From positions 1 through 19,796 of the forward strand of contig JADGHY010000009.1 in assembly GCA_019683625.1 (NCBI GenBank): a DNA stretch of 19,796 nucleotides. The letters run 5' to 3'. A model generated the notes under the pieces. The model had not been told where the DNA came from and ran no database searches. It worked only from the letters and a program-made list of their open reading frames with translations. Position numbers and translations under genes: made by a program. This document shows, in pieces, positions 6,333 to 15,300 of the stretch (position 1 is its first letter; every line of letters starts with the position of its first letter). Source of the DNA: Thermoflavifilum sp. (lineage in GTDB: Bacteria > Bacteroidota > Bacteroidia > Chitinophagales > Chitinophagaceae).

Positions 6333-7439
6333 ATGGATACTGCTCTGCTTTATCAGCTTGCCCTTACCCGCATTCCCATGATTGGCCCTGCTTTAGCCCG
6401 GGAATTGCTGGCTCATTTCCACGGCAACCCGGAGGCTATTTTCAAGGCCAGAAAAACAGATCTGGAACGTATTCCCGGCATAGGCCCCTTGCGGGCACAA
6501 GCTATTCGCGATTTTCAGGGTTTCCAGGATATTGAAAAAGAAATCCGCCTGCTGGAAAGGCATCATATCCATACTTGTTTCATCACAGATCCGCAATACC
6601 CGCCCTTGTTGAAAGATTGCCCGGATGCGCCCATCGTGCTGTATTTCCGCGGACAAATTGCCTGCCATGACCGACGGGTGCTGAGTGTGGTGGGCACCCG
6701 CCATCAAACTCCCTACGGACGCGAGGTTTGTGCACAGCTGATCCAGGACCTGAAAGCCTATGATCCGATCATTGTGAGTGGACTTGCCCTGGGTATCGAC
6801 ATCACGGCACATCGGGCAGCCCTGGAGCAAGACATGGTTACCCTGGCCGTGCTGGCTCATGGACTGGATCGCATCTATCCCCCTCAACATCAAACCACCG
6901 CCCGCCAAATGCTCGAGCATGGGGGTTGGATAAGCGAATTCCCACCGGGCACACAACCCGAACGAGAACATTTTCCACGCCGCAACCGCATCATTGCCGG
7001 AATCAGTGAGGGCACCCTGATCGTGGAAACCGGTGTCAGCGGGGGATCTATGATCACTGCACACCTGGCAGCCGGCTATCAACGCGTCGTCATGGCCGTT
7101 CCGGGGCGCCTTACCGATCTCCGATCGGCCGGATGCCTTTCGCTCATCCGCAACCAGGTGGCCATACCTATCACTTCTGCAGAAGATATTGCCCAGGAGC
7201 TGGGATGGAAACAACCCCCAACGTCAGCACCGGCAAAGCCCCCCTCGTTGTTCCGGGAATGGAGCCCGGCAGAGCAGGCTATCGTGGATTTGTTCAACGA
7301 AAAAAATCCCCGTCATGTAGAGGAAATTTATCTTTATAGCGGACTACCCTCCACCGAAGCAGCGGCCGTGCTGTTGCAACTGGAACTGGAAGGCTTTCTG
7401 CGAACTATACCGGGAAAAATGTATGAATGGGTGCAATAA
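6333..7439 (+). CDS. dprA: DNA-processing protein DprA
   Basis: DprA binds single-stranded DNA taken up in natural transformation and loads RecA on it; it is also widespread in bacteria not known to be competent. The 368-aa protein has an N-terminal helical/HhH part (IPMIGPALAREL at 14-25, IPGIGPLRAQAI at 47-58). The Rossmann-like DprA core follows (SVVGTRHQTPYGR at 118-130, IVSGLALGIDITAHRAAL at 147-164, FPRRNRIIAGIS at 214-225, ETGVSGGSMITA at 232-243, AVPGR at 255-259). A C-terminal winged-helix-like domain ends it (about 308-368). I use the ATG at 6333; the frame extends eight codons back to a TTG at 6309, which would leave almost no leader after the predicted promoter. The gene converges on fabH with a single base between the stop codons. 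Confidence 0.95.
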   Translation: MDTALLYQLALTRIPMIGPALARELLAHFHGNPEAIFKARKTDLERIPGIGPLRAQAIRDFQGFQDIEKEIRLLERHHIHTCFITDPQYPPLLKDCPDAPIVLYFRGQIACHDRRVLSVVGTRHQTPYGREVCAQLIQDLKAYDPIIVSGLALGIDITAHRAALEQDMVTLAVLAHGLDRIYPPQHQTTARQMLEHGGWISEFPPGTQPEREHFPRRNRIIAGISEGTLIVETGVSGGSMITAHLAAGYQRVVMAVPGRLTDLRSAGCLSLIRNQVAIPITSAEDIAQELGWKQPPTSAPAKPPSLFREWSPAEQAIVDLFNEKNPRHVEEIYLYSGLPSTEAAAVLLQLELEGFLRTIPGKMYEWVQ

Positions 7440-7440
7440 A

Positions 7441-8445
7441 CTACCGGCGCTGCGGGTCATAAGCCCATCTCAGGTAAATGGCTCCCCAGGTAAATCCACC
7501 TCCAAAAGCTGCCAGGATCAGGTTATCGCCTTTTTTTAGCTGCGACTCATAATCCCATAGGCACAGGGGAATGGTAGCGGCAGTGGTGTTGCCGTAGCGC
7601 TGGATATTGAGCATCACCTTTTCTTCGGGAAGATTCATCCGATGAGCTGTGGCGTCAATAATGCGTTTATTGGCCTGGTGCGGCACCAGCCAAGCTATAT
7701 CTTCGGCATTCAGGTGATTGCGTTGCATCACCTCATAGGCTACTTCTGCCATGTCAACCACGGCAAACTTGAACACTGCCTTGCCCTCCTGATACACAAA
7801 ATGTTCGCGGTTCATCACGGTTTCTATGCTTGCCGGCCTTAGCGACCCGCCGGCCTTCATGTGCAGATGCTGGCAGCCACTGCCATCGCTTTTCAGTAAA
7901 AAATCAATGACCCCATATCCGTCTTCGGCGGGTTCTAATAACACCGCACCGGCGCCGTCTCCGAAGATGATGCAGGTGGTTCGATCCTGATAGTCGGTGA
8001 TGCTGCTCATCTTGTCGGCCCCTACCACCACCACCTTCCGGCAACGCCCCGATTCAATGAATTGAGCTCCTGTGGCCAGGCCATACAGAAAGCCCGAACA
8101 GGCAGCTGCCAGATCAAAGCCCCAGGCCCGGGAAGCACCCACTTTGTGGCAAATGAGGTTGGCCGTTGCGGGAAAAACCATGTCGGGCGTAGTGGTACAG
8201 CAAATCAGCAATTCAATCTCTTCAGGATGAATGCCTCTTTTGGCACAGAGACGCTTCACCGCTTCAGCACCCATATCGGATGTGGCCTTGCCTGGCTCTT
8301 TCAGGATGCGCCTCTCCTTAATGCCGGTACGGGTGGTAATCCATTCATCCGTGGTGTCAACCAATTGTTCGAGCTCCTGATTGGTGAGTACATAGTCGGG
8401 AACATAACCTCCTACGGCGGTGATGGCTGCTTTTTGAGATGGCAT
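7441..8445 (-). CDS. fabH: 3-oxoacyl-ACP synthase III (KAS III)
   Basis: FabH condenses acetyl-CoA, or a branched acyl-CoA primer, with malonyl-ACP to start fatty-acid synthesis. From the ATG at 8445 the protein is 334 aa, the family length, with the catalytic triad Cys116 (AAACSGFLYG), His256 (VPHQANKR) and Asn286 (YGNTTAATIP). GFGGG-like AAFGGGFTWG lies near the end. The frame stays open to 8745, but those 100 extra residues have no family counterpart and run back over the divergent ruvA start, so I reject them. The gene is not next to plsX or rpmF, its common partners in many bacteria; its divergent neighbour is ruvA. A perfect TAnnTTTG box lies 37-44 bp upstream of the start. Confidence 0.96.
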   Translation of the reverse strand: MPSQKAAITAVGGYVPDYVLTNQELEQLVDTTDEWITTRTGIKERRILKEPGKATSDMGAEAVKRLCAKRGIHPEEIELLICCTTTPDMVFPATANLICHKVGASRAWGFDLAAACSGFLYGLATGAQFIESGRCRKVVVVGADKMSSITDYQDRTTCIIFGDGAGAVLLEPAEDGYGVIDFLLKSDGSGCQHLHMKAGGSLRPASIETVMNREHFVYQEGKAVFKFAVVDMAEVAYEVMQRNHLNAEDIAWLVPHQANKRIIDATAHRMNLPEEKVMLNIQRYGNTTAATIPLCLWDYESQLKKGDNLILAAFGGGFTWGAIYLRWAYDPQRR

Positions 8446-8481
8446 GAGCAATATTGGAATGAAGTTTTTTAAAATGTCGGG

Positions 8482-8489
8482 CAAAGTTA
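8482..8489 (-). promoter_or_regulatory. -7 box of the fabH promoter
   Basis: TAACTTTG on the minus strand matches TAnnTTTG perfectly and would start transcription about 30 nt before the fabH ATG. At the expected 20-nt distance upstream the sequence is TTC rather than TTG, so the -33 element is weaker than at prs, dprA or the tRNA gene. Confidence 0.55.
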
Positions 8490-8625
8490 ATTGAATAATT
8501 GGGAAAGAGGAAGGCATTAGCGGCAGCCTATCCTTCCATGTTTCATAGCGGACAGCATTTTCTGAAAGGATGATGGGGAAATAGTTAAATCCTTGTATTT
8601 TGGCTGTAGATTTAAACCCTTTTGC

Positions 8626-9225
8626 ATGTTTGCCTACCTGACCGGCAAAATTACCTATCGCTCCCCGGCCCTCATCCATCTGGAGGTACAGGGCGTGGGC
8701 TACGAAATCCAGATTAGCTTGAATACGTTCTCCCAGATAGCCCACCTGGAAACTTGCCGCTTGTATACCTATTTACATGTGCAGGAAGATGCGCATACTT
8801 TGTATGGATTTTATGATGTTGCAGAAAAGGAAATCTTCCGGTTGCTGATTGGTGTTTCGGGCGTAGGAGCTGCCACGGCCCGGATGATTCTCTCCCGGTT
8901 AACGCCTGAAGAAATCCATCGGGCTATTTTATCAGATGATGAGCAGGCATTATCCAGCGTGAAAGGTATTGGCCCCAAAACAGCAAAACGCCTTATCCTG
9001 GAATTGAAAGATAAAATGCTGCAGTTGCCCGCTGTCACAGCCATACCCACTGCAGAGGATTCCACGGGTTTTTCACACAATAGCTTTGCCCGGGATGCGT
9101 TAAATGCATTGGTTGCCCTGGGCATAGCCAAACAAACGGCCGAAGCAGCAGTTAGCAAAGCCTTGAAAGAAGCTACGCCTCAAAGCCTGGAAGATTTGAT
9201 TAAGCATTCCCTGAAATATGCATAA
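8626..9225 (+). CDS. ruvA: Holliday junction branch migration protein RuvA
   Basis: RuvA binds four-way DNA junctions as a tetramer and, with the RuvB helicase, drives branch migration in recombinational repair. The 199-aa protein has the three usual parts. The OB-fold is residues 1-62 (MFAYLTGKI, HLEVQGVGYEIQIS). Two helix-hairpin-helix motifs follow (GVSGVGAATARMILSRL near 75-91 and VKGIGPKTAKRLILEL near 111-126). A C-terminal RuvB-contact domain follows a short linker (about 150-199, DALNALVALGIAKQTAEAAV). The family start is MF.YL.G, so I use the ATG at 8626; the open frame upstream begins at a TTG at 8593. The only promoter-like element is TATTTTGG at 8596-8603, one mismatch from the -7 consensus. 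ruvB and ruvC are not in the window. sprA follows after 142 bp on the same strand. Confidence 0.97.
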   Translation: MFAYLTGKITYRSPALIHLEVQGVGYEIQISLNTFSQIAHLETCRLYTYLHVQEDAHTLYGFYDVAEKEIFRLLIGVSGVGAATARMILSRLTPEEIHRAILSDDEQALSSVKGIGPKTAKRLILELKDKMLQLPAVTAIPTAEDSTGFSHNSFARDALNALVALGIAKQTAEAAVSKALKEATPQSLEDLIKHSLKYA

Positions 9226-9357
9226 TGCCGGAGAAAAGGATCATGAGTTAACCCAAAACCTGTTTGAGGAACAGATATGATTTTTTCTCTTTCTATATCA
9301 AAATTATCCAAATCTTCATGGGCAACGAATAACCGGTATTGCGAGACCTTGTTATGC

Positions 9358-9361
9358 AGGA
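9358..9361 (+). promoter_or_regulatory. Shine-Dalgarno site that decides the sprA start
   Basis: AGGA lies six bases before the ATG at 9368. The second in-frame ATG at 9374 would have only AGG directly abutting it, so the first ATG is the better start. Good Shine-Dalgarno sites are otherwise scarce in this window. Confidence 0.5.
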
Positions 9362-9367
9362 TCTGAC

Positions 9368-12300
9368 ATGAGGATGAGCCACCCCATATTTTTACCCTTG
9401 TTATGGACTTCCCTGCAGCTGTTTGCCGGCCATGCCTCTTTGGCTGCCCGCGTTTCCTCCCCATATCTTCGGTCGACAGCGTGGGTTAAACAGGTTTTTT
9501 TTGAAACCGATACCCTACCGGCCGATTCTCTGCCTCCCTGGAGCCAGTTACAGGATCATCGCATGGCCACCCTGCCCGATGCCCGTACGTCAACCCTAGA
9601 CCTGCAGGATCCTTCTAATGTGCAAAAAGCAGTGGAATATGATCCTTTCACCCGGCAATATGTGTTGATCGAAAAAATCGGAGATCAATATTATCGTTTC
9701 CCGACTACCTTGAGCTTCGACCAGTTTTACGAACTGGAAAGCCAGCATCTGGAAAACCGCTACTGGCTGCAACATTCCTTGTTGCTTGACCAGCTTAACC
9801 GCAGCGATAGTTTGCCCACCCTATATCATGGCGCCAAGTTATTCAATCGCCTCTTTGGTGGCACGCAAGCCAATATTCGCCCACAGGGAAATATCGATCT
9901 CACCTTCGGCTATCAGGGCCAAAACTACCAAAACCTTACCCTGCCCGAACGTGCCCGAAAAACAGGCGGCTTTGATTTTAACATGAATATCAACATGAAT
10001 GTGGTGGGGCAAATTGGCAGCAAATTAAAAATCACTACCAACTACAATACACAGTCAGTCTATGATTTCGAAAAACAAGTGCGGCTGGAATATACCGGCG
10101 ACGATGATCAGATCATCCGAAAAATTGAAGCCGGCAACGTGAGCTTCCCCCTCCGAAGTTCGCTGATTACCGGCGTACAGTCACTCTTTGGCGTAAAAAC
10201 ACAACTGCAGTTCGGCAGACTTTCCGTGACCACCATTTTATCAAACCAGCGTTCCCAAAAACAAACGATTACCATTCAGAATGGTTCCCAAACCCGCACA
10301 TTTGCCATCCAGGCCGATCAGTATCTGGAAAATCAGCATTTTCTGCTGGCGCAATATTTCCATGATCATTTTGCCGAAGGCATGTCCACCCTGCCCGTGG
10401 TCAAGTCTCAGGTGTATATCACCCGCATAGAGGTGTGGGTTACCAATAAATCGGGCGCCACCACCAACGCACGTGAGGTAGTAGGATTAATGGATCTGGG
10501 TGAATACCAGCCTTACAATCCCAATGTGCATGCCCTCACCAGCCTGCCCTTGCCCCAAAACGACGCCAACGACGAATATGCCAATCTGGCCAATAACCCG
10601 GCTGCCCGCAACTCCACCACCGTGGTCTCGGCCTTGCAAGCACTGGGATTGCAGCCCGTACAGGATTTTGAAAAGACTTACGCACGAAAACTTGATTCCA
10701 CGGAATATACCGTGAATCGCCAGCTGGGATTTATTTCCCTGAATCGCCCCCTGCAACCCGATGAAGTGCTTGCCGTGGCTTATCAATATACCTACAATGG
10801 AAAAGTGTATCAGGTAGGCGAATTTTCTCAGGATGTGCCCCCCGATCCCAACACCACTAATCCTAAAATATTGTTCCTGAAGCTGCTGAAAGCCACTTCT
10901 GCCCAGCCCAGGTTGCCCATCTGGCAACTGATGATGAAAAATGTCTATTCCATTGGCGATTACCAGATCAGCAAAGACAATTTTGTGCTGAACATTTATT
11001 ATCAGGATCCCGGGGGTGGGGAAAAACGCTACCTGCCCGATGCCCAGGGCCCCTATCAGGGTTCGCCGCTTCTGAGCATCCTGAATCTGGACCGGCTGAA
11101 TAACCAGAACGATCCTCAACCCGACGGTCAATTTGATTTCTTGCCCGGTTATACGATTGACCCTCAAAAGGGATGGATTATTTTCCCGGAACTGCAACCC
11201 TTCGGAAAGGATTTGCTGAAAGCCTTTCCCAATGACCCTGCCGTGGCCTCCAAATATCTTTACCAACAGCTGTACGATTCCACCAAAACCATAGCCGAAC
11301 AATTTCCCCAATACAACCGCTATATTCTCCGCGGCACCTACCAGAGCAATTCCTCATCCGACATTTTCCTGGGCGCATTCAATATCCCGCCCGGTTCGGT
11401 TACCGTTACGGCTGGCGGGCAAATCCTCACCGAGAACGTGGATTATACCATCGATTATTCGCTGGGGCGATTAAAAATTATCAATCAGGCCATCCTGAAT
11501 TCTGGCGTACCCATTAATGTACAATTCGAAAACAATGCCCTTTACGGCCAACAGTCGCGCAATTATGTGGGCGCACGGTTTGATTATTATGTAAACGACA
11601 AACTCAGCTTAGGCTCTACCATCGTGCATATGGGCGAACGCCCCTATTTCACCAATGTGAGCTACGGCGAGGATCCCATCAGCAACACTATCGTGGGACT
11701 GGATGCAAACTATCGTTCTGATTTGCCCGGCCTCACCCACTGGCTTGACCGCTTGCCCCACTATGCGACTACAGCGCCTTCCTATATTGATGCCACGGGA
11801 GAAGTGGCCAGGTTATTTCCGGGACATTCCAAGCTGATCAACTACAACGGCCAGGGAACCGTGTTTATTGACGATTTTGAAGGGGCTGTGTCTGGATATG
11901 ATTTGAAATTTCCATACAACAGCTGGGCGCTGGCATCCACGCCGGTGGATGCAACCGACTCCAGCGGGCGGGTGCTGTTTCCCGAAGCCACGCTCATTGA
12001 CTCTCTCCCCTATGGATATCATCGAGCTAAGTTGGCCTGGTATACCATCGAACAGTCGCTGGTCGACGGGGGACCGGGCACACCGGCGTATCTCAAGGAA
12101 AATAAAGACCTGCTTTCCGATCTCTACATCCGCCCGGTGTTTCAAAAAGAAGTGTTCCCCAACCGGACGACAGACTTTGGCCAGAGCTATATCAATACCT
12201 TCGATCTGGCCTATTTCCCCACCGAACGTGGCCCCTATAATTATATTACCAGCCCATCACAACTCACAGCCGATGGCCATCTGCTGCATCCGGCCAACAA

Positions 12301-15300
12301 CTGGGGCGGCATCATGCGGGCCCTGGATATCACCGACTTTGAAGCAGCCAATATTGCATATATCGAATTCTGGGTCCTGGATCCTTTTCTGAACAACCCC
12401 GCCAGCAGCGGAGGTGATTTGTACATTGATCTGGGGGATGTATCGGAAGACATCCAAAAAGATGGAAAATTATTTTTTGAAAACGGACTGCCCTATCCGC
12501 CCGATCTGTCGAAGGTCGACTCCTCTGTCTGGGGATATGTGCCCCGCTATCCCGTGCAGATCACCAATGCATTCGACAACGATCCTGCTGCCCGACCCTA
12601 CCAGGATGTGGGCTACGACGGCCTGTCAGACAATAACGAAAGGCGTTTTTACCAGGCTTATCTCAATCAACTGCTTGCCAACTTCGGCCCCAACTCCGCC
12701 GTCTATCAGCATGCCCTGAAAGACCCTTCCAACGACGATTATCATTATTATCGCGGAGCCGATTATGATGCCGCCCAACTGAGTGTGGTAGATCGATACA
12801 AGGATTTCAACAATCCGGATGGCAACTCCCCCATCTCACAGGGCAATAGCCTCTATGGTACTGCTGCCACCAATTATCCGGAATCCGAAGATTTAAACCA
12901 CGACAATACCCTGAATGAAACGGAACAGTATTACCAATATCGCATCCACCTGAAGCCAAATATGCAGGTGGGCGAAGATTTTATCGTAGATAAACAAACC
13001 ACCACCGTGCAGCTGTACAATGGCAAACAGGCCACGGAAACCTGGTATGAATTCCGCATCCCTATCCGCCAGTATGATCACAAGGTTGGTAACATCTCCG
13101 ATTTCCGCTCCATCCGTTTCATGCGCATGTTTCTGACTGGCTTCACCGATAGCGTGATCCTGCGCTTTGCCACCTTGCAGCTGGTGCGCGATCAATGGCG
13201 GCAGTACAATTATTCCCTGCAGTTCCCCAACATCCCTATTGACACCCTCAATAGCGGCACCCAGTTCACCATTTCTGCCGTAAACATTGAAGAAAATGCC
13301 AGCCGCTATCCCATTCCTTATGTTTCTCCGCCGGGCGTGCAAAGGCAACAACTCATCAGCACCAACAATGTGAATTTGCTCAGCAACGAGCAATCTCTTT
13401 CTTTGAAGGTGATGAACCTGCAGGATGGTGATGCACGCGCGGTGTTCAAAGATCTGGGAGGAATGGATATGCGACGCTACAAAACCCTGCGCATGTTTGT
13501 CCATGCCGAAGCCGCCGATAATCCCAATGGCCTGCACAACGGCGATGTACAGCTCATCATCAGGCTGGGGAGCGATTTTGTGAGCAATTATTATGAATAC
13601 CGCATTCCGCTTCAGATCACACCCTGGGGCTCTACTTCTCCACATACCATCTGGCCCGATGCTAACGATGTGGCCCTTGACCTGGCCAGCCTCACCCGGC
13701 TTAAACAGCAACGCAATCAGGCAGGTGCTCCTATCAATATCCCTTACACCCAAACCGATGCCAATGGCCGGGTCATGGCCGTGGTGGGCAATCCCAACCT
13801 GGGACAGGTCACGCAGGCTATGATTGGGATCCTCAATCCCAAAAAAGATTCGCTAAACAGCCAGGACGACGGACTACCCAAAAGCGTGGAAATATGGTGC
13901 GATGAAATGCGCCTGAGCGACCTCGATGAACATGGCGGTTATGCAGCCGTGGGACGCGTGGATCTGCAACTGGCCGACTTAGGCAGCATCTCCATCTCGG
14001 GAAGCATGCACACTGCCGGCTTCGGAAGTGTGGACCAAAGCGTGAATGAACGCTTCATAGATAATTATCATCAGTTCAACGCAGCCACCTCCCTGCAATT
14101 AGGCAAGCTGTTGCCCGAAAATTTAGGACTGGTGCTGCCCGTGTATGCCGGATATTCGGAAGAAGTGAGCAATCCTGAATACGATCCTTACGACCTGGAC
14201 GTGAAACTAAAAGACAAACTCAAATACACACCCAGCAAGGCTGCTCGGGATTCTATCCTGAATCAAGCCCAGACCTTCACCTCTATTAAAACCATCAACT
14301 TCACCAACGTGCGCATCCAACGCCCTAACCATCAGGTGCGCTTCCCATGGGATATCCAAAACTTTGACCTGAGTTATTCCTTTAATCAAACACTGAATCA
14401 TAGCCCATTGATCCAGGGCGATCTGCTGAACCGCCATCGCTTTGGTCTGGGATATACCTACAATGGCCAAGAACGTTTCTTTACACCTTTCCATAGCGTA
14501 TTGCGGGGCAAATCGCGCTACCTGAGCTGGTTACGGGATCTTAACTTTAATCCTATTCCTGCATTGATTGGCTTCCGGGCCGATATCAACCGACAATACG
14601 AAGTCATCCGCATCCGCAATATTGGCGGCGATCCGTATGGCATTCCACCGATTTACAACAAGTATTTCACTTTTGACCGATACTATAACCTGCGATGGGA
14701 TCTTTCCCATTCTTTGAGCCTGGATTTCAATGCCATCAACAATGCCCGGATTGACGAGCCTGCCGGTGCCCTGGATACCAAGGCCAAACAAGATACAGTC
14801 TGGCAAAACTTCCTGCGCCTGGGCCGCACCACCCAATATACCCATACGGCCACGCTAAGCTATACCTTGCCTTTTAACAAGTTTCCCATCCTCGACTGGA
14901 TCAATGCACGGGCGGGCTATTCTGCCTCCTACCAGTGGGTGGCCGCTTCCCGGCTGGCCATGAGCTATGGCAACAACATCAGCAACACCATGCAACGACA
15001 GCTGAATATGGAAATGGATTTTGACCGGTTGTATAACAAATGGAAATTCCTTCGCCAGGTGAATCAGCCTCCCCCGCCTTCTCGCGACAGCAGCGAAAGT
15101 CCAGCCCTTTCTCCCTGGCTGAAAGCGCTGCTGAAACCTTTGTTGTCGGTGAAACGCATTGCCATCAATTACAATGAAACCGGCGCCACCAGCCTGCCCG
15201 GTTATCTGGACAGCACCAAAATCCTTGGGCAGAACCTGAATCCCCTGGTGCCGGGCTTGCCTTTTGCCTTTGGCTATCAGCCCGACAGCAACTGGCTGAA

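Noticed and set aside
6393..7214. Antisense frame of 273 codons opposite dprA
   Set aside because: DprA on the plus strand carries all family motifs; the opposite frame has none.
8446..8745. A 100-residue N-terminal extension of FabH in the open frame
   Set aside because: Family members begin at MPSQKAAITAVGGYVP-like sequence, the -7 box TAACTTTG lies inside the extension, and the extension overlaps the start of ruvA on the other strand.
9226..9367. Possible separate promoter for sprA
   Set aside because: I found no TAnnTTTG with a TTG at about 20 nt in the gap; transcription from ruvA remains the simpler reading.
10487..11311. Long antisense frame of 274 codons inside sprA
   Set aside because: It is a shadow of sprA with Gly/Ile/His-rich, motif-free sequence and no start signal.
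12893..13753. Long antisense frame of 286 codons inside sprA
   Set aside because: It lies wholly opposite the intact SprA frame, its protein has no recognisable motif, and its composition reflects the complement of SprA codons.
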